A stretch of DNA of 64,000 nt from Pseudonocardia halophobica (GCF_027922425.1 NZ_BSFQ01000026.1:1-64000), one strand, 5' to 3'; numbered from the stretch's first letter, positions 7,865 to 16,993 are shown. Program-made: numbers and translations. Notes: a model not told the origin generated them from the sequence alone.

Positions 7865-9223
7865 GTGGGCGGCAGCATCCTGATCAGCGGCGGCACGCTC
7901 GTCGACGGCACCGGTGCGGCCGCACGGCCGGACGAGGCGGTGCTGATCCGGGACGGGCGGGTCACGGCGCTCGGCGCGCAGGCCCTCGCGGACGCCGGGG
8001 CGGGCGGGGTCGACGAGCGGATCGACGCCACCGGGAAGACCGTCATGCCCGGCCTGATCGACGCGCACACCCACCTCACGTTCGGCGAGCCCACCGGCAA
8101 CGACGAGCTCTTCCACCACCGCACCGAGGCCTACAGCTCGATGCTCTCCGCCTACAACGCGCGCAAGGTGCTGCGGGCGGGCGTCACGAGCGTGCTCGAC
8201 GCGGACTGCCTGTGGAACATCGGCTGCGAGCTGCGGGACGCGATCGAGGCCGGGATCGTCGAGGGCCCGCGGATGCGCGCGGGCGGCCAGGCGCTGATGA
8301 CGATGCTCGGCGGCACCGCGGGTCGCATGATCAAGGACGAGGGCACGACCGGCTACGCGACCGTCGTCACCGGGCGGGACGTGATGGTCAACGAGATCCG
8401 CCGCCAGATCAAGTACGGCGTCGACTGGATCAAGATCATGGTCACCGGGCTGATCCCCTCCATGAAGGGGCCCGAGGTCAAGGTCTGGAACCTCGACGAG
8501 CTGCGGACCGTCTGCGACACCGCGCACGAGCTGAACACCAAGGTCGTGGCGCACTGCCGGAACTCGGACTCCACGCGGGACGCGGCGCGGGCGGGCGTCG
8601 ACCTGATCTACCACGCCTCCTACCTGGACGACGAGGCGATCGAGGCCGTCGTCGAGGCGGGCTCGGCCATGTGCCCCACCTTCACCCTGCTCGGCAACCT
8701 CGCCGACTACGGCGAGAAGATCGGCACCGCGCCGGAGCTGCTCGACGTGTTCCGGGCCGAGATCGAGGTGACGGCCGCGCAGCTCACCAAGGCGCACGCC
8801 GCCGGCGTCACGTTCCTGACCGGCTCGGAGACGGGCTTCGCGGTGACCCCGGTCGGCGAGTGGCACGCCCGCGAGCTGGAGATGTTCGTGGAGTACATGG
8901 GCATGTCGCCGATGGAGGCGATCGTGGCCGCCACCCGCAACGGCGCCTTCGCCATGCGGACGGACGACGTCGGGACGCTCGAGCACGGCAAGATCGCGGA
9001 CGTCCTGGTGATCGACGGCGACCCGCTCGCGGACGTGACGGTGTTGCAGGACAGGACCCGCATCCACGAGGTGATCAAGGACGGGAGGCGGATCGACCTG
9101 ACCACCCCGATCCCGGAGCAGAAGCCCCGTTCGTCGGACCAGGTGCGGTTCCTCGCCGCCTGCCCGCTGACCCGCTCGCTCGCCCTCACCGAGGAGCAGC
9201 TCGAGCGGATGTCGCATGTCTGA
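7865..9223 (+). CDS. Amidohydrolase family protein (imidazolonepropionase/prolidase-like)
   Basis: A 452-residue metal-dependent hydrolase of the amidohydrolase superfamily. The start is GTG 7865 behind GGGAGG. An N-terminal beta-sandwich (ILISGGTLVDGTG) is followed by the HxH metal motif DAHTH (His68, His70). Further barrel His residues lie in VVAHCRNS and IYHASY, and an acidic residue in the TGSETG loop replaces the more usual Asp. The C-terminal GTLEHGKIADVLVIDGDPL closes the sandwich as in imidazolonepropionase-like enzymes. It hydrolyses a C-N or related bond; the substrate is unknown. It overlaps the next gene by 8 bp and lies 47 bp downstream of operator site 3. Confidence 0.82.
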   Translation: MGGSILISGGTLVDGTGAAARPDEAVLIRDGRVTALGAQALADAGAGGVDERIDATGKTVMPGLIDAHTHLTFGEPTGNDELFHHRTEAYSSMLSAYNARKVLRAGVTSVLDADCLWNIGCELRDAIEAGIVEGPRMRAGGQALMTMLGGTAGRMIKDEGTTGYATVVTGRDVMVNEIRRQIKYGVDWIKIMVTGLIPSMKGPEVKVWNLDELRTVCDTAHELNTKVVAHCRNSDSTRDAARAGVDLIYHASYLDDEAIEAVVEAGSAMCPTFTLLGNLADYGEKIGTAPELLDVFRAEIEVTAAQLTKAHAAGVTFLTGSETGFAVTPVGEWHARELEMFVEYMGMSPMEAIVAATRNGAFAMRTDDVGTLEHGKIADVLVIDGDPLADVTVLQDRTRIHEVIKDGRRIDLTTPIPEQKPRSSDQVRFLAACPLTRSLALTEEQLERMSHV

Positions 9224-10217
9224 GCCGGTCGACGGCCCCCGTGTGATCGACGTCCACGCCCACGCCGTGCTCGCCATGACCGAGGGCGCGGCGGGGGCGG
9301 CGGGACCGGAGCTGGGCACCTCCCCGGACGGCACGCCCTTCTACCGCGTCGGCGACTACCGGCTGCACGGCGTGCGGTACGCGGGCAGCCCGTTCATGGA
9401 CGTCGACGTGCGGCTGGCGGCCATGGACGCCGCCGGGATCGACCTGCAGGTCCTGTCCCCGAACCCGATCACCTACTTCAACGGCCTGCCCGCGGCCGAC
9501 GCGGCCGCGTACGCCCGTGCGCACAACGACGCCCTGGCCGAGCTCGTCGGCAAGCACCCGGGGCGGCTGCTCGCGACCGCGCAGCTGCCGGTGCAGGACG
9601 TCGCCGCCTCGGTGGCGGAGGCCCGGCGGGCCGTGCGGGACCTGGGGATGTCCGGGGTCTACATCGACACCGACCCGGCGGGCCGGACGCTCGACGACCC
9701 GGCGCTGGACCCGCTGTACGAGGCGCTGGTGGACCTCGACGTACCGCTGTTCGTCCACCCGTCGCCGCTGGGTGCGAACGGGCCCGCGGACGATCCGCGG
9801 CTGCGCCGGTTCGATCTCGACCTGATGCTGGGCTTCGCCTACGACGAGACCCTCGCCGTGGCGGCGCTGGTGTTCGGCGGGGTGCTGGAGCGGCATCCCG
9901 GGCTCGACGTGTGCGTGTCGCACGGCGGGGGCGCGGCGGCCTTCCTGTCCGGGCGCTTCGCCCGTGCCGTCGCGAAGCGGGCCTGGGTCGGCCAGGCCCT
10001 GCGCGACAACGGGTTCGACCACTACTACCGGCGGATCTGGTTCGACACCCACGTGCACGACCCGCAGTCGCTGCAGCTGCTGGTCGACCACGCCGGCACC
10101 GAGCGCCTGGTCTTCGGCACGAACTTCGCGGGCTGGGACTCCGGCGGGGACGACCACCCCGCCGGAGCCCTCGCGCAGACGCTGACGCGCAACGCCGCCC
10201 GCCTGCTGCGGCTCTGA
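9216..10217 (+). CDS. ACMSD-like amidohydrolase (decarboxylase-type), active-site Asp replaced by Asn
   Basis: A 333-residue protein of the amidohydrolase-2 / aminocarboxymuconate-semialdehyde decarboxylase family. The HxH motif is DVHAH near residue 12, with further metal or catalytic His residues in LFVHPSP and VSHGGGAA. The C-terminal loop, normally G-[ST]-D-[FY]-P, reads FGTNFAGWD, so the conserved Asp is Asn303. Relatives decarboxylate or hydrolyse aromatic and ring-fission acids such as gamma-resorcylate or ACMS. The substitution may change metal occupancy, or the nearby Asp of GWD may compensate. It is translationally coupled to the preceding amidohydrolase (overlapping ATG...TGA). Confidence 0.8.
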   Translation: MSEPVDGPRVIDVHAHAVLAMTEGAAGAAGPELGTSPDGTPFYRVGDYRLHGVRYAGSPFMDVDVRLAAMDAAGIDLQVLSPNPITYFNGLPAADAAAYARAHNDALAELVGKHPGRLLATAQLPVQDVAASVAEARRAVRDLGMSGVYIDTDPAGRTLDDPALDPLYEALVDLDVPLFVHPSPLGANGPADDPRLRRFDLDLMLGFAYDETLAVAALVFGGVLERHPGLDVCVSHGGGAAAFLSGRFARAVAKRAWVGQALRDNGFDHYYRRIWFDTHVHDPQSLQLLVDHAGTERLVFGTNFAGWDSGGDDHPAGALAQTLTRNAARLLRL

Positions 10218-10534
10218 TGCTGATCCGGTGGAGCCGGGTGACGTCGCCGAACACGAAGGCATGGCGGCGCTCGGTCTCCTCGGCGGCGCCGTCGGTGAGG
10301 CCGAGGTGCCAGGCGCCGCACTCTGGGCCATCGACCAACTCGACGGCGTCGTCAACGAACAACCGTCGGCCCGACTCGATCGGCCAGCACCGTTCCCGGA
10401 GAGAGCTGTGGTGAGGTAGGACGGGAGACACGGCGGAGGGCCAGGAGGGTCGACCTGCGCCCGCTCGGCTCCGGTTCCGGTGGGTCCGGCCGCCGATGTG
10501 CACGGCTTCCGTCGCCGGAAGGAGCGTGGTCGGC
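10218..10534. other. Gene-poor stretch, no supported gene
   Basis: About 320 bp between the ACMSD-like gene and the SRPBCC gene. Short open frames occur on both strands, but none has a convincing start or a recognisable family. The minus-strand frame across about 10230-10390 reads like protein but lacks a plausible start and runs antisense into the ACMSD-like gene, so it may be a decayed remnant. No copy of the regional palindrome is present. The region may mark a junction of the inserted arginine-deiminase segment. Confidence 0.4.
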
Positions 10535-11008
10535 ATGGCTCGCACCCGCCGTCTGATCCTGAGCTCGCCCTCCGAGGTCTGGGCCCTGCTGTCCGACGGC
10601 TACCGCTACCGGGAGTGGGTGACGGGAACCCAGCAGGTCCTGGCCGTGGACCCGCACTGGCCCGAGACGGGTGCCCGCCTGCGGGTCCGCGTCGGCGTGG
10701 GCTCCCTGACCCTCGACGACACCTGCGTCGTCCGCATCTGCGAACCGGGACGGCGCCTGCAACTGGAAGCCAAGGCGGGCCCCTTCGGCGCCGCCCGCAT
10801 AGTCATGAACCTGATCCCCTGGGGCGAGCACACCCTTTTCGTCCTCGACTGGCATCCCCTGCGGGGCCCTGGCACGAGGATGCACGGACTACCCGTGGAC
10901 TACCTCGTCGCCATCCGCAACGGCATGATGCTGACCAAGCTTGCCCGGATCGCGGTGCGCGAGCACGGGCGCGCCGCAGCGGCACCGCATCGCGGTCACC
11001 GTCCATGA
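10535..11008 (+). CDS. SRPBCC (polyketide cyclase/START-like) family protein
   Basis: A 157-residue protein. The opening pattern TRRLILSSPSEVWALLSDGYRYREWVTGTQ is the classic START/Bet v1-like beginning (strand, 'ass-evWellsD', W-v). The middle strands LRVRVGVGSLTLDDTCVVRICEPGRRLQLEA and the C-terminal helix LRGPGTRMHGLPVDYLVAIRN...LAR complete the hydrophobic-pocket fold. These proteins bind lipids or polyketides, or act as cyclases; no catalytic residues can be assigned. ATG 10535 follows GGAAGGAG; an upstream GTG at 10526 is possible. It converges on the lipoprotein gene. Confidence 0.7.
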   Translation: MARTRRLILSSPSEVWALLSDGYRYREWVTGTQQVLAVDPHWPETGARLRVRVGVGSLTLDDTCVVRICEPGRRLQLEAKAGPFGAARIVMNLIPWGEHTLFVLDWHPLRGPGTRMHGLPVDYLVAIRNGMMLTKLARIAVREHGRAAAAPHRGHRP

Positions 11009-11076
11009 CCGCAGGTACGGCCCGACGGAGGGCAGCGCCCTCGACCTGCACGCCGACCACGGCCGATCGCCCCGGG

Positions 11077-11628
11077 TCAGCGGGTGGTCGCGGCAACGGG
11101 CTCCAGGTACTTGTCCGGCCGGACGTCGACGTAGGTGGCGACCGGCACGTCGACGGTCACCGTGCCGGCGTCGCGGAACACGAGGCTGACCGGGACGCCG
11201 GAGCCGCTGCGCAGGGTCTCCCGCAGCCCCGAGAGCTCCAGGTGTGGCCCGGTCACCTGGCGGAGTGCCGCGACGTCGCCGGGAGGCAGCGGCACCTGCA
11301 GGCGCGGATCCGGCGGGGCATCGCCGTTCCGGAGGACGATCTGCTCGGCCACCTCCGCGCTGGCGCCGACGAGCACGTCCGCGGCCTTGCCGTCGTTCGC
11401 GATGGTCAGGAGGAGTGCGGCGTCGTCGCCGGCGATGTGCATGCTGCCGCGCCCGCCGGGGGACGCGATGACCACGTCGAGCAGCCGGAGCTGGCCGGCC
11501 TGCCCGTCGACGCCGGCGAGCTCGGTCCGGGCCTGGTCGAGCTTCGGCGGACCGGCCTGCGTCGAGCCGCAGCCGGCGAGCGCCAGCAGGGTGAGCAGGA
11601 CGGTCCCGACGACTCCGGTGCGGTTCAT
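11077..11628 (-). CDS. PCuAC-like (DUF461) lipoprotein
   Basis: A 183-residue lipoprotein: signal peptide MNRTGVVGTVLLTLLALAGC with lipobox LAGC, lipidated at Cys20. The mature part resembles the cupredoxin-like PCu(A)C fold (MHIAGDDAALLLTIANDG, later LHLELSGL-type and SLVFRDAGTVTVDVPV strands). The Met/His copper motif of true PCuAC chaperones is not conserved, so copper binding is doubtful. It is the last gene of a minus-strand group with the antiporter and arginine deiminase, 66 bp after the antiporter, and may simply share the transcript. Confidence 0.7.
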   Translation of the reverse strand: MNRTGVVGTVLLTLLALAGCGSTQAGPPKLDQARTELAGVDGQAGQLRLLDVVIASPGGRGSMHIAGDDAALLLTIANDGKAADVLVGASAEVAEQIVLRNGDAPPDPRLQVPLPPGDVAALRQVTGPHLELSGLRETLRSGSGVPVSLVFRDAGTVTVDVPVATYVDVRPDKYLEPVAATTR

Positions 11629-11694
11629 GCCGGCTCCAGGGATCGGGCTCGAGTCGGGCTCGAGTCGGGCACGGGTGGGCTGGTGGGAGCGGGG

Positions 11695-13170
11695 TCACAG
11701 GGTGATGAAGCCGGTCCACAGGCCGACGACGCCGGTGACGCCCGCGGCCACGATGATGACGCCGAGTGCCATCTCGGTGACGGTGAACAGCCGGCGGCCC
11801 CGCTCGCTGCGGGCCTTGATGTAGAGCAGCATGGCCGGGGCGAGGATCACCGAGCACAGCAGCAGGAACTTCAGACCGGCTGCCTCGAAGAGGAACACCG
11901 TGTACGCGGTCGCGATCCCCGCGAAGATCGTCTCCTTCCGGCGGGTCCTGGCGTCGACGTTCTCGTAGGACTCGCCCGTGAGGCCGAGTTTGAGCGCGTA
12001 GGCGGCGGCGAGGAAGTAGGGGATCAGCGCCAGGCTGGTGGACAGGTCGAGCATGAAGTTCAGCGCGTCGGTCAGGACCAGTGTCGCGGCGAGGAGCCCC
12101 TGGATCGCCAGCGAGGTGACGACGAGCGCGGTGATCGGGGTCTTCTTGTCGTTCTCCTTGCCGAGGAAGGCCGGCAGGTCCTCGTTGCGGGCCGGGATGT
12201 ACATCACCTCGGCGGCCATCAGGGTCCAGGCGAGGTAGGCGCCGAGGACGGAGACGATGACGGCCGCGCTGATGAACCAGCGGCCCCAGCTCCCGACGAC
12301 GGACTCGAACAGGCCGATCATCGACGGCTGGCGCGTGCCGGCGATCTCCGGCTGCGGCATCACCGAGTAGCTCGACAGCGTGACCAGCGCGAAGATCGAG
12401 AGCACGCTCAGGAAACCCAGGACGGTCGCCCTGCCGACGTCCTGGCGCCTCCTGGCGTAGCGGGAGTAGACGCTGGCGCCCTCGATGCCGATGAAGACGA
12501 ACGTCGTGATGATCATGGTGTTGCGGACCTGCTCGTTGAGCGAGCCGAGGTCGCCGTAGCCGGTGGCGATCCAGTTGGCGGAGAAGACGCCGGCGTCGAA
12601 CGCCACGAACAGCACGACGATGAACACGAGGATCGGCAGGATCTTGAGGACCGTCACGATCCGGTTGATCACGGCGGCGTCGCGCACTCCCCGCGCGACA
12701 AGGTAGTGGAACAGCCAGACCCCGACCGTGGAGACCGCCACCGCGAGGACCGTGGCGCCGTCGCCGAAGGCGGGGAAGAACCCGCCCAGGGTCGCGGTGA
12801 TGAACACCCAGTAGAAGGCGTTGCCGCAGACCGCACTCGCCCAGAAGCCGATCGCGGAGTTGAACCCGACGTAGTCACCGAAGCCGGCCTTGGCGTAGAT
12901 GAAGACCCCGGAGTCGAGGTCGGGCTTGCGGATGGCGAGGTTCTGGAACACGAAGGCGAGCATCAACATCCCCGTCCCCGCGACCGCCCAGGCGATCAGC
13001 GACCCGAGGATGCCGGTCGCCACGCCGAACCGCGCCGGGAGCGAGAACACGCCCGCGCCGACCATGCTGCCCACCACCATGCCGGTCAAGGTGAGCAGGC
13101 TCATCTTCCCCGGCGCGTCGACCGGGGTGTCGGCTGCCGGCCCGGCGACCGAAGGATGCGTGTCGACCAT
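11695..13170 (-). CDS. arcD: APC-family basic amino acid antiporter (arginine/ornithine or agmatine type)
   Basis: A 491-residue membrane protein with about 12-13 hydrophobic helices. It carries the APC-superfamily start TLTGMVVGSMVGAGVFSLPARF (helix 1, GS/AG motif) and the helix-6 region TMIITTFVFIGIEGASVYSRYARRRQDVGRAT typical of ArcD/YdgI-type basic amino acid/polyamine antiporters. It would exchange external arginine for an internal product. It lies 120 bp downstream of arginine deiminase, on the same strand. Without ornithine carbamoyltransferase or carbamate kinase nearby, exchange of arginine for citrulline rather than ornithine is plausible, but that is inference. Confidence 0.85.
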   Translation of the reverse strand: MVDTHPSVAGPAADTPVDAPGKMSLLTLTGMVVGSMVGAGVFSLPARFGVATGILGSLIAWAVAGTGMLMLAFVFQNLAIRKPDLDSGVFIYAKAGFGDYVGFNSAIGFWASAVCGNAFYWVFITATLGGFFPAFGDGATVLAVAVSTVGVWLFHYLVARGVRDAAVINRIVTVLKILPILVFIVVLFVAFDAGVFSANWIATGYGDLGSLNEQVRNTMIITTFVFIGIEGASVYSRYARRRQDVGRATVLGFLSVLSIFALVTLSSYSVMPQPEIAGTRQPSMIGLFESVVGSWGRWFISAAVIVSVLGAYLAWTLMAAEVMYIPARNEDLPAFLGKENDKKTPITALVVTSLAIQGLLAATLVLTDALNFMLDLSTSLALIPYFLAAAYALKLGLTGESYENVDARTRRKETIFAGIATAYTVFLFEAAGLKFLLLCSVILAPAMLLYIKARSERGRRLFTVTEMALGVIIVAAGVTGVVGLWTGFITL

Positions 13171-13290
13171 GGTCAGCTCACTCCCGTCCTGGTGACCGGT
13201 CGGGCGGCACGGGCTCGACCTTCTCGATCGTGGAGCCGGCGACTCCGTCCAGCGCGCCCGGCCGATGCCGACGCACGGTGTGCGGGTCGA

Positions 13291-14577
13291 TCAGAAGTCG
13301 ACGGGGTCGCGGATGATCGGGCAGGTCATGCAGTGCCCGCCACCACGGCCGCGGCCCAGTTCCGCGCCGACGATCGTGATCACCTCGACGCCCGCCTTGC
13401 GCAGGATCGTGTTGGTGTGGGTGTTGCGGTCGTAGGCGAACACGACCCCGGGAGCCACGGCGACCAGGTTGTTGCCGCTGTCCCACTGCTGGCGCTCGTT
13501 GGCGTAGGCGTTCCCGCCGTTCTCCAACACCCGGAGCTCGGACAGGCCCAGCGCGTCGGCGACGACCTCGGGGAAGGATCGCTTCTCCTCGGTGATCTCG
13601 ACCGGTTCCTTGTCGCCGGGTCGGAGGCTGAACGTGTGGATACCGTCGACGATCTCGCGGTAGGCCGTGGCGAGGTCCCGGTCGGCGAAGGTGAACACCG
13701 TGTCCAGGTGCATCGCCGCCCGCAGCTTGGGCATGCCCGCGACGATCACGCGAGTGGCCGCGCCGTTCTCGAACAGCGCCGCGGCGAACTGCGTGACGGC
13801 CTGCCGGGACGTGCGCTCACTCATGCCGATGGCGACCGCCCCGTTGCCGATCGGCATGACGTCGCCGCCCTCCATGGTGGCCAGGCCCCACTCGCGCTCG
13901 GGGTCGCCCCACCAGACCGGGGAGCCGGCGAAGTCCGGGTGGAAGGTGTAGATCGCCTTGTAGAGCAGGGTCTCGTCGTGCCGGGCGGGCCAGAACAGCG
14001 GATTGAGGGTGACCCCGCCGTAGACCCAGCAGGTGGTGTCGCGGGTGAACAGCGTGTTGGGCAGCGGTGGCATCAGGTACTCGCGTACGCCGGTCGACTC
14101 CCGGGCGAGGGCGAGGTACGCGGGACGGAAGTCCTCGGGCAGATCCGTCGTGGCCAGCCCCCCGATGAGGAACTCCGCCAGCCGCCGGTCGGGCAGCCCC
14201 TCGAGGAACTCCCGGGTGGCGTCGACCAGGCCCAGTCCGACCTCGTTGGCGACGATCTTGCGGTCCAGCAGCCACGTCCTGGCCTCGGGTACGGCCATCG
14301 TCTCGGTCAGCAGGTTGTGCAGCTCGACGACCTCGACCCCGCGGTCGCGCATCTTGTTGACGAAGTCGAAGTGGTCGCGGCGGGCGTTGTCCACCCAGAT
14401 GACGTCGTCGAAGAGCAGGTCGTCGCAGTTGCGGGGGGTCAGCCGGGAATGCGCGAGACCCGGGGCGCAGACCAGCACCTTGCGCAGCACGCCCACCTCG
14501 GAGTGCACCCCGTAGGACGCCGAGGTGACGGGCGTCGACGCACTCGTTGTCGCGGGCTCCTCGCTCACTCCGGGCAT
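13291..14577 (-). CDS. arcA: Arginine deiminase
   Basis: A 428-residue enzyme converting L-arginine to L-citrulline and ammonia. Signatures: VHSEVGVLRKVLVC at the N-terminus, FTRDTTCWVYGGV, the MEGGDV active-site Glu/Asp, AMHLDTVFTF with the catalytic His, and the C-terminal GGGHCMTCPIIRDP with nucleophile Cys416, which keeps the same distance to the C-terminus as in Pseudomonas arginine deiminase. ATG 14577 has GGAG about 9 bp upstream. It is followed by the APC antiporter, giving an acid-tolerance or nitrogen/energy module without arcB or arcC in view. It carries no copy of the regional palindrome. Confidence 0.95.
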   Translation of the reverse strand: MPGVSEEPATTSASTPVTSASYGVHSEVGVLRKVLVCAPGLAHSRLTPRNCDDLLFDDVIWVDNARRDHFDFVNKMRDRGVEVVELHNLLTETMAVPEARTWLLDRKIVANEVGLGLVDATREFLEGLPDRRLAEFLIGGLATTDLPEDFRPAYLALARESTGVREYLMPPLPNTLFTRDTTCWVYGGVTLNPLFWPARHDETLLYKAIYTFHPDFAGSPVWWGDPEREWGLATMEGGDVMPIGNGAVAIGMSERTSRQAVTQFAAALFENGAATRVIVAGMPKLRAAMHLDTVFTFADRDLATAYREIVDGIHTFSLRPGDKEPVEITEEKRSFPEVVADALGLSELRVLENGGNAYANERQQWDSGNNLVAVAPGVVFAYDRNTHTNTILRKAGVEVITIVGAELGRGRGGGHCMTCPIIRDPVDF

Positions 14578-14834
14578 GCCATCAGCTCCATGGTCGCTGC
14601 GTCCTCGACAGCGCGCGTACGCACCGCCGCCGTGCTCCGCTCCTGGGCCGATCCGGCCATCAGGCAAGCAGAGATCCCCGGTCGGCGCTCCCGCCGACCT
14701 TCCGCCCGACCGAACACAGTAGAGCCATCGGCCTGCATCAGGCCATATCCGAGCCGAAAGACGCTCCGCCCGGATCCACCGACGACCGGCGCTCCGGCCG
14801 GCCGCCGAGGGTCGGAGACACGCTCCGGTCGGTC

Positions 14835-16139
14835 CTAGTCCGTGCGCAGCGGGCGGCCGGCGGTCTCCCGGACCGCCAGCACCGCCGGCAGCGAGACCAG
14901 GGCCAGGACCATCACGTAGACCGCGCCGACCATGGTGCTGCCCGTGACCCCGCCCAGCCACGTCAGCAGGTACGGGGCCGATCCGCCGAACAGCGCCACG
15001 GACAGGTTGTAGGTGATGCCGTGGCCGGTCACGCGCACCTTCGTCGGGAACATCTCGGTGAGCGTCGAGTTGGTGACGGCCGCGTAGCCGCCCGCGAGGA
15101 AGCCGAACACCACGAGCCCGACCGTGATGAGCCCGAACGAGCCGGACGTGATCAGCAGGAACGCCGGCCAGGACAGCACGAGCAGCCCGACGCCGCTGAT
15201 CAGCAGCACCGGCCGCCGCCCGACGCGGTCCGACCACCAGGACCCGAGCACCTCGGCGAGCAGGCACGCGGCCAGCGCGATCACGGACGGCGCGAAGGCC
15301 TGGAACCCGGTGAGCTGCAGGCTCTTCGACGCGAAGCTCGGCAGATAGCCGACGATCATGTAGAACGACGCCGCGTTCACCGCGATCAGCAGGAAGGACT
15401 TCACCAGCAGCCGGACGTTCTCGCGGCCGCTCAGCGCGGCCCCGATCGGGTTGGCCTCGCGCGCCCGCTCCTCCTTCAGCGCGAGGAAGTGCGGCGTCTC
15501 GTCGAGCCGGCGCCGGATGTAGAGCCCGATGACGCCCATCGGCAGCGCCACGAGCAGCGGCAGCCGCCAGCCCCAGGCCTGCATCTGCTCGGTGGACAGG
15601 ACCAGCAGCAGGATCCCCGGGAACAGGCTGCCCAGCAGGGTGCCGACGACCGAGCCGACCGAGATCAGCCCGACGTACAGGCCGCGGCGGTGCAGCGGCG
15701 AGTGCTCGGCGATGAAGGACACCGCCCCGGAGATCTCGCCGCCCGCCGAGACGCCCTGCAGGAACCGCAGCGCGATCAGGAGGATGGGGGCCGCGACGCC
15801 GATCGACGCGTACCCCGGCAGCACCCCCATCAGCGTGGTCGCGACGGACATGAGCAGGACGGTGAGCGCGAGCGTGCGCTTGCGGCCGATCCGGTCGCCG
15901 AGCGCGCCCCACACGAACCCGCCGAGGGGCCGGGCGAAGAAGGCCACGGCGAACACGGCGAGCGAGGACAGCAGCCCCGTGGCCGGGTCGGCCGCCGGGA
16001 AGAACACCGCGGCGAGGGTGGTGGCGAGGACCGCGTAGGCGGAGAACTCGTAGAACTCCACGAACGAGCCCACGGTGCCGCCGAGGACCGTCCTCCGGAC
16101 GGCGCGGGTCGTGGTCGGGTCGGGAACGGTGGCGGTCAC
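14835..16139 (-). CDS. MHS-family MFS transporter (metabolite:H+ symporter)
   Basis: A 434-residue, 12-helix major facilitator of the metabolite:H+ symporter type (ShiA/ProP/KgtP-like). It carries the N-terminal GTVGSFVEFYEFSAYAVLATTLAAVFFP signature, the loop 2-3 motif GALGDRIGRKRTL, RFLQGVSAGGEISGAVSFIAEH, the long central loop RRRLDETPHF, and the repeated motif WWSDRVGRRPVLL in the second half. Family substrates are small carboxylates, betaines and aromatic acids. It is the only transporter in the catabolic region. Operator site 4 lies 52 bp upstream, which makes it the likely importer for the regulon's substrate. Confidence 0.88.
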   Translation of the reverse strand: MTATVPDPTTTRAVRRTVLGGTVGSFVEFYEFSAYAVLATTLAAVFFPAADPATGLLSSLAVFAVAFFARPLGGFVWGALGDRIGRKRTLALTVLLMSVATTLMGVLPGYASIGVAAPILLIALRFLQGVSAGGEISGAVSFIAEHSPLHRRGLYVGLISVGSVVGTLLGSLFPGILLLVLSTEQMQAWGWRLPLLVALPMGVIGLYIRRRLDETPHFLALKEERAREANPIGAALSGRENVRLLVKSFLLIAVNAASFYMIVGYLPSFASKSLQLTGFQAFAPSVIALAACLLAEVLGSWWSDRVGRRPVLLISGVGLLVLSWPAFLLITSGSFGLITVGLVVFGFLAGGYAAVTNSTLTEMFPTKVRVTGHGITYNLSVALFGGSAPYLLTWLGGVTGSTMVGAVYVMVLALVSLPAVLAVRETAGRPLRTD

Positions 16140-16191
16140 GGGTGCTCCGGGGACGTCGTCGTCGGCGGGGGCGGGGGCACCCGCCGCACAC

Positions 16192-16211
16192 GACGTTAGA
16201 TACCTGACGAC
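16192..16211. promoter_or_regulatory. Palindromic operator, site 4
   Basis: GACGTTAGATACCTGACGAC, halves GACGTTA and TGACGAC with a 6-bp spacer, 52 bp upstream of the MHS transporter on the minus strand. Read on the minus strand the site contains TATCTA, a reasonable -10 hexamer. Confidence 0.7.
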
Positions 16212-16247
16212 TACTCCGTCAACGGTCGCCGGCCACGCTCCCGGTGT

Positions 16248-16993
16248 TCAGAGCAACGCCTGGTACGCCCCGCCGTCGAGCGGCACCGCGGCCCCCGTGA
16301 GGTAGCCCGCGTGCACCGAGCAGAGGAAGGCGACGACGGCACCGAGCTCGGCCGGCTGCCCCAGCCGCCCGGCCGGGACCGTGGTCAGAGCCTGGTCCAG
16401 CGCCGGGGAGTCACCTTCGCCGTAGAGGCTGCGCACACGCGCGGTCTCGTGCAGGCCGGGCAGGACGGAGTTGACCGTGACGCCGTCCGCCGCGATCTCG
16501 CGGGCCAGCGTGCGCAGGAAGCCGGTGGCCCCGGCCGGGCGGCGTTCGACGGGGCGAGGTTCGGGTAGGGCTGCCGCACCGCGAGCGAGGTGATCGCGAC
16601 GATCCGGCCCCAGCCCTGCGCGCGCATGCCGGGCACAGCGGCCTGGCACATCGCGATCACGGCGAGCAGGCTGCGGTCCACACCGGCGCGGTAGTCGGCC
16701 AGCGAGGCCGACAGCGCCGTGCCCGGCGCAGGCCCGGGACCGTTGACCACCAGGATGTCCGGCTCACCCGCTCGCCGGACGAACTCCTCCGCTCCCTCCG
16801 GCCCGGAGAGGTCGGCGACCAGCCACTCCGTCCCGCCGCCCAGCGCCCGCGCGGCGGCTTCGGCCCGTCCGGCGTCCGACCCGCAGAGGGTGACCCGGGC
16901 GCCCTCGGCCACCAGCGCGGCCGCGCTCGCGTAGCCGAGCCCGGCGGTCCCGGCGGCGACGGCCGCGCGCTTCCCCTCGATGCCCAGATCCAT
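16248..16993 (-). pseudogene. SDR family protein interrupted by a frameshift
   Basis: Translating from ATG 16993 gives a Rossmann start (AGTAGLG, residues 15-21) and continues to PYPNLAPSNAAR. There the frame changes: continuity to GATGFLRTLAREIAADGVTVNSVLPG and the C-terminal VPLDGGAYQALL requires a shift at about 16530-16541, in a G/C run where one base appears missing. The intact protein would be about 249 residues. It belongs to the atypical SDRs in which YxxxK is replaced (SNAAR here) and NNAG reads NGPGP. It lies at the end of the P450-ferredoxin unit. Either the gene is decaying or the base is an assembly error; the surrounding sequence is otherwise undamaged. Confidence 0.75.

Noticed and set aside
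10228..10419. Short plus-strand frame of 63 codons after the ACMSD-like gene
   Set aside because: No good ribosome site, no recognisable family, and an equally plausible frame exists on the other strand.
10480..14838. Very long open frame on the plus strand antisense to arcA/antiporter genes
   Set aside because: High GC removes stop codons; the translation is low-complexity (Gly/Arg/Asp/Gln-rich) and antisense to clearly real genes.
16248..16649. The C-terminal SDR fragment as a separate small gene
   Set aside because: Its first 40 residues are antisense-like noise; only the part continuing the upstream Rossmann frame is protein-like, so a frameshift explains it better.
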